Source: Phycomyces blakesleeanus NRRL 1555(-) (lineage: Eukaryota; Mucoromycota; Mucoromycetes; Mucorales; Phycomycetaceae). From it: a stretch of DNA of 64,000 nt. Positions 12,733-24,416 of the stretch are shown here, in pieces. Location of the stretch: positions 775,545 through 839,544 of the forward strand of contig NW_017265147.1 of assembly GCF_001638985.1 (NCBI RefSeq), given 5' to 3'. The position numbers and the translations under genes are program-made. The first letter of the stretch is position 1. Each line of letters begins with the position of its first letter. The notes beneath the pieces were generated by a model that made no database searches, was not told where the DNA came from, and saw only the letters and a program-made list of their open reading frames with translations.

Positions 12733-14538
12733 ATGACAAACTCAGAAGCTTCTTTTGTGGTATTCTCAGGCGGATCAGCCTGTAATTACATTGGTGCGTA
12801 GAATAGAATACCGTGGGAATACCTAATTCCAAAGAACAACGTAGTTTTACTGATAGATATACAGCAAATGCTTTCCAGACCATCACCCCAAATGTCTGTT
12901 ATATACTTGGCATTTCTGACAATGGTGGATCAACAGTAAGTTTCTCATCACTTGACGAATCAACAAGCTAACAGCCCTTAGAGTGAACTATTGCGTGTCC
13001 TAGGTGGACCTAGTATTGGTGATTTACGATCTCGATTAACTCGTCTCATCACAGTGAATGGCAATGATGCTACCGAATCCATGGCTGTCAAGGACCTTTT
13101 AAGCTATCGACTTCCACATGAAGGAGATGATCATGACATTCGTGACGAATGGGTTATGATTGTTGAAGGACGACACAGGTACGACATATTATTTTTACTT
13201 TTAAAATGCTTTAAACCAGGTATTAATTGATGTTGCAATAGATTGTGGGAACGTATCCCAACTGAAAAAAAGGAAACAATTCGTGGATTTCTCGTCTTGT
13301 TCAATTGCGAGATTCTCAAGAGAGCACACAAACACTTTAACTTTCGGAATGGATCGATTGGAAACTTTTTCCTGACAGGTGCTCGTCTATTTTTTGGATC
13401 ACTCGAGGCGGCTGTATTTCTGTTTTCCTCTATCACAGCCATTCGTGAACCAACCTGTGTTGTTCCTGTCATAAACACTAATCACACAGCCGCAATAGCA
13501 GCTCTTTTAGAAGATGGACAAGTTCTTAGAGGGCAATGTGAAATTAGTCATCCAGGAGAACCGAAATTAAACTGTGTGATTATGAATCCTATTGATGCCT
13601 TCTCGAGGCTAGCCTTGCCAAACTCTCCAAACCAGACAATCGGAGACGAAGGCGTCAATAGTAACTTAACATTTTGCAAGACAAGTGAAGAAAAATTGTC
13701 AGCCCCTATTCGTCGCATATTCTATATGAATGAATATGGACAAGAGATATACCCTTTGCCAAACCACAAAGTTATTGCTCATTTGTCTAAGCGAAAGCAC
13801 TTGGTGTATTCTATCGGATCTCTTTATACTTCTATCCTGCCTTGTTTAATCCTTCGGGGAATTGGAAAAGCCGTCGCTACTTCCGAATGTATGAAGCACA
13901 AGATTCTGATATTGAACGGTACAAATGACCGTGAGACAGATGGATACACGGCTATGGATTTTATCTGTACTATCACGAATGCATTAAACGAGAGTCAATT
14001 GGTTGATGCCCGACACAAGTTTTATGATAGTCTTACGGAAGGAGAGGCTGCGGCACATCATCAAAAGCATTCCGGAAAGCAACACCCTGACTTCTTTGCC
14101 CGCCCAGTCAATCATGGCTTCAGACAATGGCCACCCCCGACACGTAGACCCCATTTGCAGTTGATGATGCCACCAAAGTCTACTGTAAATCGAAGCTTCT
14201 CTTCGTTACATCAAGAGACATACCCACTCACTAGCCCGGTGTCTGCTGTGGATGGGATGTCCTTTGATTTTCCACCTGATTTAGTCCCAAATTCACCTCC
14301 TTCCACCTTCATTACTCACTTGGTTTATTTATCTAATTCTGGTAAGTTAATAGAAAAGAGTGCTTAAAAATAACACTAACATGTAACTTTTTTGTCTGTA
14401 GAAATTGGGGTTGACGTGGCGACAATTGAACGGCTTGGCATTAAATGTATCAAAGCCCAACCTGATCAAATGGCAAAGGAACCTCAGTATAATGCCGATG
14501 AATTACAAAAAGTTCTCGAATCAATCATCAGTACATAG
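12733..14538 (+). CDS. CofD/YvcK-like (UPF0052) family protein
   Basis: Related to bacterial YvcK and archaeal CofD (2-phospho-L-lactate transferase); the fungal members have no assigned reaction that I know of, so function is inferred only at family level. Five exons (12733-12793, 12865-12935, 12982-13178, 13242-14341, 14402-14538) give 521 residues. Seen: the N-terminal VVFSGGSACNYI strand and glycine loop, ISDNGGST, then LRVLGGPSIGDLRSRLTRLI, the family's substrate-binding core. Later conserved blocks are HFNFRNGSIGNFFLTGARLF and ILNGTNDRETDGYTAMDFI. A His/Pro-rich segment near residues 370-430 looks disordered. The start ATG was chosen because exon 1 supplies the first beta strand and SGGSA loop. 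Confidence 0.87.
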
Positions 14539-15211
14539 TACACAGAGACTTTTCTTTTTCTTTTTATTCAGACCTTTATATCAGACTATTCTATATATTC
14601 TATTTTCATTTTAAAGCATTTAAAAAGAAAAGAAAGATGTATTTTTCTACAGAAACTACTTTAAATTGAATATATTTTAATGTCCCCACCATAGGTGCTC
14701 TTCACTTATAGCAACAAGCTTATCAGCTTATTATTGTGCTCTAAGGAAGTATTCATATTATTGCAGTACAAATAATAATAATAAAAGATTGATATATTTG
14801 CTATATCAGAGTATGGAGCAAAGGTCTTTCAAAAAGAAAAGAAAAATACATGATCTAGAAATTTAAATATGAAAGTCAACCAATCTATGATCCGTTATAC
14901 ATCACAGTCTTATATTTCATAAACAAATTAAACTATGAAAAATGATAGTGATAAAAGAAGAAGAAAGGAACCAAGCTACACTAGTAGTATTCTAAAATTG
15001 CAAAAAAAAAAAAACTTTATCTTTTCATACATCTTTCTTACAGTGACATAACTGCTTCTGGATTGCCTGTAGTGACGCAATCAAAAATATTGCGGACCTT
15101 TAAGAAATTAAAGTATACTGAAAAAGTGATTTCTTATTTTAATTGAAAATAAATAATAGCCACTTTAAACTACATTTAGTTTTAGCTCTCACCTTTCTAT
15201 TATTTTAAAAG
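14539..15211. other. intergenic region
   Basis: 670 bp of AT-rich sequence with a poly-A run near 15001-15014. It contains the 3' end of the CofD-like gene and the leader of the next gene. Nothing else recognised. Confidence 0.5.
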
Positions 15212-18200
15212 ATGGGCGGCATAAGCTTAACGTCCGATGAATACTCATCAGAAGGAAGCGACATGGACATCTCTGAGAGCGAACTCGACATGCAAAACTT
15301 AAATGGTCAACCAAATTCAAGCTCCAATAGAGAATCACATCCAATCAACGCACACCAAAAGAAAAACACCACGAAACATGCTGAAGCGAAAGGTAATAAT
15401 GATAATAACTAAACTAAATTATACTTACCCGCCAATCTAAATAACTCTTATGCTGCATCGCCTATTTTAGCCAAATCCTTACTTACCAATGCCAAAACCG
15501 CCTTTACTGGCTTTAACAACGTCGATTGGGAAGCTGCAAACTATAAAAGTCACAGCACCAGCCTCTTTGATACCAATGAGTCTTTCGTTATTGACAGTAG
15601 TGAAGACAGCCCAGATATAAGCCTTGCCATCGAATCTCTTTATGGTCCATTTCCCGTACCATCCCAGGAATCTCACAATAATTACGCAGGCTACACACGA
15701 CCTCAGTATACATCACCACAACCTACTCCAAGATCTTTTAAAGCAGCTGCTGAAAAACCATATCTTGCAAAACACATGCTTGAACTAGAACTCCTAAAGA
15801 AAGAGATTGGAGAAAGGGAGAAAAGGATAAAACTGGGAAAACAACGTTTACCAGTTTTATCCTCTTCATCTGGTAGTCCTACTCCACCTCCTACTTCTGC
15901 AGATGAAACATCTGTGGCCATTTCATCTGATATACCAAAAATTCAATCCGTAAAAGGAATCCCGGCAGATATCGATTCTACATCACAGACAGAAATTAAT
16001 GCCGCGATCAAAGCAGCAGTATCAGCGGTGGCAGAACCTACTGCCAAACCTGAAACCATTGTAGCGGCTACAAATTTATTAAACAAATGTCGAGACCAGA
16101 TTCACAAGATGACAGATGATATTAAAGTTGATGGAAATATTGACGATAATTCAGACACCAAATCCAAAAATCAAGACGCCCTTCTTGATATGGCCATAAT
16201 GACTGATGCTCTAAATGAAGTTACCCACCGTGGCGTACCAATGATTGTAGAAGATAGCGAAACAGAGATTGATACGAATCGTAGTGAAGATAAAGATGTG
16301 GAAGATAATAATTCCGACTCGACAGCTACCATCACAAAAGACAGAATGGAGACTGAAGATTTTCCTGAAGATGACAGTTATGACTCTGACTCAAGTTACA
16401 AAACTGCACCACTGTCGCCTATTCATGATGAAATACGCGACTTTGAGGTGGTAGCTAACAAGCTTCAAAAGTCGATTAAAAAATACGAGAATGACATTGA
16501 AGAATTGAAGAAACGAAAGGAATCGATCCAAATCCGTAAACTTCGACTTCAAGTTAGCCTTTCTATTGCTCGTAATAGACAGACCATAGCTAATAAGCAG
16601 GCACTCAAGCAAAAGGAAGTGTCGGAATCTGCAGGAGAAAAACGTATCAACAACAGCACAGACTACGAGAATGACACAATGCCTAATAGGAACAAACGAC
16701 ATGTATCAGAAAATATGGTCCACCTACCTCCATCCCTGCCTGAACCTTTGAATAGTGTAGATATGTTTAGCGTTCACAACCAAAATTTACAAAACATACC
16801 TCCATATTACGATGCAAGAGGTCTCATGAATGGAATAGGATATGTAAATATGCACGGCTATTATCCACATCCACTTGCCCAACAACTTCACCAACACCAA
16901 CACCAACACCAACATCACCAACATCACCAACCGCACCAGCCACATCAACCAATGCACCAGCCAATGCACCAGCCACATCAACCATTGCACCAACATCATC
17001 AACCGCTGCACCAACACCATCAGCCACTAAACCAGCCACTACACCAACAGCACCAATCACTGCACCAACAACATCAACAACAACAGCAGCAGCAGCAGCA
17101 TCAGCCAATACACCAACAGATGCACCATTTAGTCTATCCTCAAGCGCACAAACTTGTGTATCCAACTCCTCCACCTCCACCACCTCCACCGCCACCACCT
17201 CCACCAACTCAGCCATATCCATTACCGCCAGCACAACCGCCAGCACAACCGCCAGCACAACCGCCAGCACAACCTCCAACACAACCACCAGTACAACCAC
17301 CTGCGCAACCACCTGCACAACCACCTGCACAACCACCTGCACAACCACCTGCACAACCACCAGTACAATCACCAGCGCCAATCCACACTTCTATGCCATT
17401 ACAGGCATCTCCGCAACTTCTAACGCCTAGGCCAACACTTAATACTAGCTCTAAAGCTGCACCTGTACCACCAAAACCTATTTTCTCCCCCTATCCATCT
17501 TATACTGCACACCTCCAAAGACATCAGCACACCCCTTCATCCCAAACATCACCTGTCACCCCAACTCAGCCCAACTCGTTACCACCTTCGCCTAGCACTA
17601 GCGGATTTCCTATAGTAGATGGCATGAAACTGGGAAACTACCTTCTCGAAGTAGAGGAACTCATCAAGATGCGTATGGAATCCTTGCAAGCATGCATGGA
17701 CCCAGAAACTCCTATAAAGCGTTCTCCCCCACGCGCGCTCCGACTGATGACAATCGACGGTATTTCCTTGACTTTAGATTCGATACTCTTAACCAGGGAT
17801 GATACTTCAGAACACCAACCACAGGTACTAATAAACAAATGATTAGAAGAAGAATATACTGCTTGCTAATATGAAAGCTGTTCCTCTATAGGCATACTCT
17901 AATTTAGCCATAAGAATGCCTTTTGAACAGAACTCTAGTGCATATGCTTCAGAAACAACCTCTCAGGTATGAGTTATGGCTCATTTAATGTATGTGCCAG
18001 CTTGATGTATTTATTAAGAAGTCACAAACCCTATAGGAACTGCTGGATGATCAGGGAGGAAGCGACCCTAACCTTGCGCACGAGAGTGTTATTTATAATA
18101 TAATGGAACGCAATGTTCATAGAGTATGCTTATGTACGCCAGAGGTACAAAAAAATATATTCCTGATCCTGAGAGCCTTGCCAGAAAATTTTATAGAGTC

Positions 18201-19738
18201 TATCGCTTCTGAAGAATTGTGGGGCTCTATAGAGGTAGGGAAGGCAAAAGAACTTGCTGCTACGGCTGCACTTTCATATCCAAACGTAGAGGTTTTATGG
18301 GATATATATGCCGAGCTTTGTCTTTATCACCACGGACGGACAGAGACTTTTTTGAATGCGATAAAAACAATTCTTGAGCAAGTTCCGCTTGCCTTTGATG
18401 TTCATTGGCAGAGAATTCGTGTGGCAAAGAACAGTGGATATAGACAAGGCATTGCAAACAGCTTGCTCAAATATATCTCAGAAAATAAAGCAGGGCCAAA
18501 ATCGCTAGGTAAGTGACAATTAATGAAGTGGAGGTCGAAGCAGTCTGCATAAGAATGAATTAGATTGAAAGGACTGTGTAGTGGGGAGACTCATGGGGAA
18601 TTGATACCTTGGGGGTGTTATTTTTCTTTCTATAGGAGACATGGCTATGTCAAACATGACTTCTGAAGTCGTTCTCCGTATCATACGACGTGAAGGACTC
18701 TCGGTGATCTTGAAGTTTCTAACGGGCGCAGAAGACATTATAAAGACTCAAAAAGTGGAGACCTTTTCTTTGGAAGATTCCCAGACTCAGTTTTACATGT
18801 CTGATCATGATCTCTATATTGTCTGGATGTCTATACTATATTATTTCCTGTGTGGAGAGTTGCCCAACTCTATCAGCCGTCATTGGATGAAGTCTCTTGT
18901 CACAAGTGGAGAAAGACCGCCCAAGAAGTTGCTATTCACTCTGTCTTGGTCGTCTGTTGTTGCTAATGGACCTTTGACACGCTCGGAACAGATTGGATCT
19001 ATCAATATTTTACTTTCAATGCTTCAATACTTTGGCAAAAAAGCAAGGAGCAATGATGTCAAGCGGCCTCTACTGATTGGAGTCTTGCGAACTCTTCTAG
19101 ACTTACTTGCTCATATGGAGTGCTACAAACGTGCGGGTGCTCTTGCTCTGATTCGTGGTGGATTCGAAGTAGAAGGATTACGCCCTGAAGTTTATGATAT
19201 TGCTGCTCATCTGGAGACTCTTATGGGAGACCACTCTGGAGCGGTTACAAGACTTTCTACAAACATGCTCCGACTTCCCATCGCCCAACGACTTGCTCTC
19301 GCTTACCGATCTGCCCGACTCCTCAATCCTGCTCGTTCAAGCTCAGTTGATGTTTTGTATGAATCCGCCCGACTGGTAGGTTTACCACTTACTATCGCAT
19401 ACAATATGGATGATTGCGAAATATTGAAGAGCGGAAATGTCGAGGTGAAAATCGACTTTATCCGCCGATTGTACCTTACTGTACTTGGTATGGATACCCT
19501 CTTTCCTCTACCGTTCAAGAGATCCTTCAATCCAAAGGAATTTAGACGTTCGACATTTGCATGGATAAATTTGATTTTCCTGACCAGTATTGCACGCTGG
19601 ATATATGACAAACCTAGCTTGGATGATACACTTACTCTACAGATTTCGATGGCGTATGACTTGGGACTAAAGTCTGTGGAATCTGAAGATTCAAAATCAT
19701 TGATGTTTAAGTATACCTCAGACTGTGTCCGATTATAG
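15212..19738 (+). CDS. large His/Gln/Pro-rich protein with helical C-terminal domain
   Basis: Five exons (15212-15392, 15471-17824, 17892-17966, 18037-18508, 18636-19738) join in phase to 1394 residues. Residues 1-380 are acidic and Ser-rich. About 386-444 is a Lys/Glu coiled coil (IKKYENDIEELKKRKESIQI). About 531-621 is His/Gln-rich (HQPLHQ-type repeats), followed by a polyproline run and tandem PAQP repeats to about 701. Residues 871-1394 are ordinary globular sequence, predicted all-helical, with HAT/TPR-like pairs such as PNVEVLWDIYAELCLYH and YRSARLLNPARSSSVDVLYE. The layout resembles ZFC3H1/Red1-type RNA-surveillance scaffolds (coiled coil, low complexity, helical repeats), but the CCCH zinc finger of that family is not visible. 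I therefore leave it unassigned. Confidence 0.82.
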
Positions 19739-20930
19739 TATCTTTTTAGCAGCTATATCTTTGTATATTCGTGTATGTATTTCAACAAGGAAAGTTTTTA
19801 GGCTAGAGAAATAGTGAGTCAAAAAAATAATAATAATTTATTTATCTTTGCTTAAAAAATATTTTCAAAACAAAAAACAACAAAATAACAAAACAAAAAA
19901 CAAAAAAATATTAAAATGACATAAATTATAGTAACAATACTTTCCAAGTAAGGCAAATACTTCTTTATTGTCTGTTTAACATAGCTGACTAATAAACCAT
20001 GTATACCCACATTTAATTATTATTCTTTTAAAAAATAAATAAAATAAAAAGACTTTTTCTTGATTCCTTGAAGTCTGCAATGTAAATAAAACATGACTTA
20101 GAATTTACTGGTTATAATAGCAAATTGATCTCTTCAAAGAACTCGGCAAAGTTTAACTAGTTATCCAAGAAGTATTTTTGCAGAGTAGCAAAACATACAT
20201 ACATATATGTCAAAGAAAGTCTCTTAAATGCTCTTTTGCGTTAGTTTTAGCTCACAAGTGAAACAGGTGGTCCAAGTTCTCATAACAGAACAAACACACT
20301 ATATACAGTAGTTTGTTTCTCTTCTGTACAAGTTTCTATTCATTTCTCCTTTACTTAGTATGCTATTTGTGTCTTCCTTAATTACATTCGTCATGTACAA
20401 CAAACTTTGACAGAGATCTTTCTTGATATTTAATTGGATAAATGGGTTCTCTATGCGCTCGAGTAGTTTTTGATTTACTAAAAAGCTTATTGTGAGCGTT
20501 TAAGCTGGATATTATATTTTCTATGATGCCTCGAGCTGTGTATTTAGCTTAATCATTAAGGTTTTCAGGTCACTAACAATTATTATACTTTATCTAGGGA
20601 CAATTTCAATGGGGTTTCTTACATACAAGATATAGGCATTTTTAAAGATTATAGATTTAACCAGCTAATATTATTGATGTTAAAGCTATTAATCATAAAA
20701 GAAACGTGAGGTGGGAAATGCAAGTGTTTATTGATGATGTAAACCAGCGATTACAAATGATCAATAATTCTTACTAGACCCTGAATTATAAAAACTTGAT
20801 CTTACCCATATCCATATATATATCCATATATATATATACAGGATTCTTCTGGACTTATATATCCACTAAAATTATGCTTAAACAAATACTACTTAAACGC
20901 AAGCTTTGTGGAAATAAGCGGATCGACTTA

Positions 20931-20977
20931 AAGAGGTACAAATTATTGGAGTATACAATAAATGACTTGTACCTCTT
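20931..20977. repeat. perfect 11-bp inverted repeat
   Basis: AAGAGGTACAA at 20931-20941 is the exact reverse complement of TTGTACCTCTT at 20967-20977, with a 25-nt loop. It could be a hairpin, a small terminator-like structure or a transposon footprint. No coding context. Confidence 0.5.
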
Positions 20978-21680
20978 GTGTCGGAAAAAGCGCTGTTTCC
21001 GGAATACGTGTGATATTGCGATGTGTAACCCGGTTTTCCGATTGAGATTTTGAGGTTTGAATCCAAAATTCGTGTCCTTAAAACGAACATATCATTGGAG
21101 ATGGAAGGGTAGATCCTGGCTGTGCTACTTAAAAGCTAATCCATGTTTCAGAAAGAAGTTCTAGTCTTTGTGCGATGAGACATCAGGTTATCCGAATTAC
21201 TGTAGCTTAGTAGATCATTATACTCTGTGTGCCGAACGGCGATATTATTGTATTGTTCGGAGTGTACGGTGTAATATATATGGCTGGTACTTACTATTGT
21301 TTTTTTTATATGAAAGGCTTGGCTTGTAATTTCAGCAGGTACACATCTGATTAGCATCTACCGATCAATTCTTTCTTTGGATCGGACGGTGAGAATAGTG
21401 AGACCGCTATGCCTGTTTGTAAATATTCTGTTTCAAATATTTGGTCCTTATGAGATATATGGTATTCGGCGTGATATATTTTCTACTTTGAGATTAACTA
21501 TGCATATATTTTATATAAATATTTGTCTGTTATATACAAAAATAGTTGATCGGCCTACTTAGCAAAAGGTAAAATATCTCAAGAGAGAGATACCCTGATC
21601 TGGGTATAAAATGGAGAGTCGAGTCTCGCCTTGTAGAGTCGGCCTTGTCACGTCCAAGTACAAAAATGGTCGACAGAATC

Positions 21681-21692
21681 CTATATAAATAA
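21681..21692 (+). promoter_or_regulatory. possible TATA box for first 7TM gene
   Basis: ctatataaataa lies about 100 nt upstream of the predicted ATG at 21794. Context is plausible, but the motif is weakly specific in this AT-rich DNA. Confidence 0.35.
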
Positions 21693-21793
21693 GGAGAGCT
21701 CAATAAAGGTTCTGAAATAACACAAAAATAAAAAATAAAAAAATAAGAATATAAACAAGGACAGCACATCTTTGTCCTTTATTCTCTTCAACC

Positions 21794-23452
21794 ATGTTTA
21801 CCATAACAAGGATATTGGTATTTTTTATAGTCTTTCGTTACCACTGTTACCACTATACACGTCCTCATACTAAAGAATATATATATATAGAAACAACGAG
21901 CGCACGCGAACCGATGGATATTACTGTTCTTGGGCATCACGATACTCCAGCTACTTATTTCTATGATTAACCTTATAACCAACACCCGTTTCAGCTCACC
22001 GAAAAACCTAGGCCAGACTTTGGCTGCAATCCAACTAGCAGAGGTTCTGAAGCATAGATTACATAGAAATATTATGGAGAGTGCATGGATATTTATGTTC
22101 CAGGTCTGGAGGCTATGGGTTGGTTTGGATGGAGTAAGTGATTTATTATTCTAAATATAATAGAATTAATAACATTAATACGTTCCTATCATACATAGAT
22201 AATAAGAGGAGACAGACCTCCTGTGATTGTCGCTGGAGTATCAACGATATGGACAATCGCTATGAGTGCTATCGTAAGCAATAAGTATAAAATATACCAG
22301 TCTTGGTTTGGCTCATTGTATTACAGCAAATAGTCATATCCAGAATGCTGATTAATCATGGAATGAATGAAGTCTATCCTCAACTTGTCATGAGTGGTGT
22401 TCTTATTGGCATATCTGCACCTATATTCATTGTGGTAGTAATGCTAGTAAAGAACTCCAGCTGGACGTCTACTCCAGATCTAGGTCCTGATCCCAATATG
22501 AAGAGTAAGATACATACATAATATTTTTTTGAGCTTTGGTCTTAATGAGCCTTTTCTTTTTCTTTCAAAAGATATGTACAACTGTATTTCCCGATTCTTG
22601 GTTCTCTCCAAGTGCGGTATATTTTTCCAGTTTCTTTTGATGCTTTTCCATGGCGTGTTTATGAAAGATATCGGATTTCAGCCGTGGAACTGGGTACTTT
22701 TTATTCCTCTTCCGATACTTAGTCTCGTATTTATGCTGACGGGTCAAAAGGCAGTAAGTAAATTTAGTCCAAGTGTGTTGCAGTAGGATTTATCCTGGAA
22801 TTTATGTAGATTGCAGCCGAGAGTTCCCCTTTGATGATAATATTTATCCTATATCAAGCATGCTTTCTGGCCTACAATTCTTGTATGATTTGGTGGGGAG
22901 AGGGACACATGGTATACAACACATGGATCTTTTTATATACTTACAGTAAGAGTCGTCACCTGTTTTTGAGTAAAAAAATAAAAATAACCAGCACTTGTCT
23001 TACACACCCCTTTTAAACTTTATAGGTGGAGTGGCAATGATTCTGTGTTTGGTAAGTAGATTACTGCATTGCATTGTACAATCTAATGGTCAAAACTAAA
23101 GTGACATATCAACCTTATTATAGCTTACTCTCTTGACGAGTATCCGATGCCTTGCAAATTTTGGCAAAGGTATCCAGCCTTTTGGTACGTATATGTGTAT
23201 ATAGCCAGTTCTTGGAGAGAGAAAGGGAGCGAGAGAGAATATATATATATACTTACTCTTGGTTCCACAGTCAAAACAGGATTATTCAATGGCAAAAATG
23301 CCACGGACCTATCCGATGGAGATGCGGAAATGGCTTTCGCCACCGCGCCAATGACACTTGAAATTAACGAGAAAGAGGAGACTCCAAATAAACACAACAA
23401 CAACCTCATAGTCAATAGTGTCATTGAGATTACCACCAACAGTCAAGTATAA
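21794..23452 (+). CDS. putative seven-helix membrane protein, tandem copy 1
   Basis: Nine exons (21794-21817, 21891-22133, 22199-22273, 22327-22504, 22572-22753, 22810-22945, 23026-23051, 23124-23184, 23271-23452) give 368 residues. Seven hydrophobic segments are visible, including RWILLFLGITILQLLISMI, LVMSGVLIGISAPIFIVVVM, WVLFIPLPILSLVFMLTG and LMIIFILYQACFLAYNSCMI. A polar cytoplasmic-type tail follows (about residues 305-368). A conserved FxFQVWRLWVGLDG motif lies between helices 1 and 2. The layout suggests a receptor- or sensor-like protein, but I see no motif of a known fungal GPCR class, so function is unassigned. The 8-codon first exon (MFTITRIL) is supported by an equivalent exon in the next gene. 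Copy 1 has one extra intron near its 3' end (23185-23270). Confidence 0.75.
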
Positions 23453-24416
23453 TGCATATGCCGGAATCATATCTATATACTCGCAACCCACAATCCGACC
23501 TTCCCTTCCCTTTTGGAGTTCTCCAATCTTATTTATTTATATGCATCTCTTATATTATTTGCAGCTTGTACTTACTACTATATTTCTTGACTATCAAAAA
23601 AAAATTAATACGATATATACAATATCTTTTATGGTCTTTTTTATTATATTTTTACTAGGGGCCATACTAAGCTTCCCTAAGTTTCCAAAAAAAAATTGTG
23701 TTTTGGATGTTTAAGTAAAATTTGGCCTATAAAGATCCTTCCAGATCAATCGTAGTGTCAAAATTTGGATACAGGCACCGAAAACAAGGTTTGAAAATGG
23801 AACCCTTACTTATATATATCGTGTAACAAAGAAAAACCAATATCAGGCTGTCTAGAAAGAAATAAAGAAAAACAAGCGTTCTCTATAAACAAATAATATG
23901 TATGAAGGATGTGTTTTACATGCTTTTAGACTATCAGACAGGATACAAAGAAAGCTTTCTAGTATGCATAATCGTCGTTAGGTCCAAAAAGAACACAGCT
24001 TTAAATTTACCAGTTCTCTCTTTGTCTTTCATTATTAAATATGAACCATTCAAAGAAAGGCATCTAAGCTCTATTTGATTTCATTCGTACTATACTCTAT
24101 GTGAATTATGAAATTCAAAACCACTGGGTATACAAAAAAAAATGATCATCATGTAAATGCACAGAACAAAGACAAAGCATCGAACCAGGTCTCATTTATC
24201 TATATTTATTAGTATTTCGCATATGCAGACATAAACAAAAATATGTGCCAACTCCAAGTCCAAGTCTAACTTTGAGTATTGAAGCACTGAGAGCAGTGTA
24301 GATATTGTATTATAAAGTCAAATCTGATGGAAAATAAAGGATTAAGCATGTAAATTATATTCGGATGATACAGTATTAAAATAAATTAGTTATTTATCAG
24401 CACCTCTTTCTCTTTC
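23453..24416. other. intergenic region between the tandem 7TM genes
   Basis: 960 bp, AT-rich, holding the 3' end of copy 1 and the promoter of copy 2. No further gene or repeat recognised. Confidence 0.5.

Larger units (their letters stand above)
19739..21793. other. intergenic region upstream of the tandem 7TM genes
   Basis: About 2 kb. The first part is A-rich with CAAAA-type tracts (19866-19920). Short hairpins occur at 20931-20977 and near 21229-21258 (CCGAAC/GTTCGG arms). The last 150 bp hold a TATA-like element. A tRNA B-box-like string near 21053 has no matching A-box or cloverleaf. No protein gene recognised. Confidence 0.5.

Noticed and set aside
16824..17381. 185-residue minus-strand frame rich in Val-Val-Gln
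   Set aside because: It is the mirror of the CAACC/CAGC-type repeats of the His/Gln/Pro-rich gene on the plus strand.
21000..21090. tRNA-like B-box near 21053 (ggtttgaatcc)
   Set aside because: No A-box at the right distance, and no acceptor stem or cloverleaf could be drawn.
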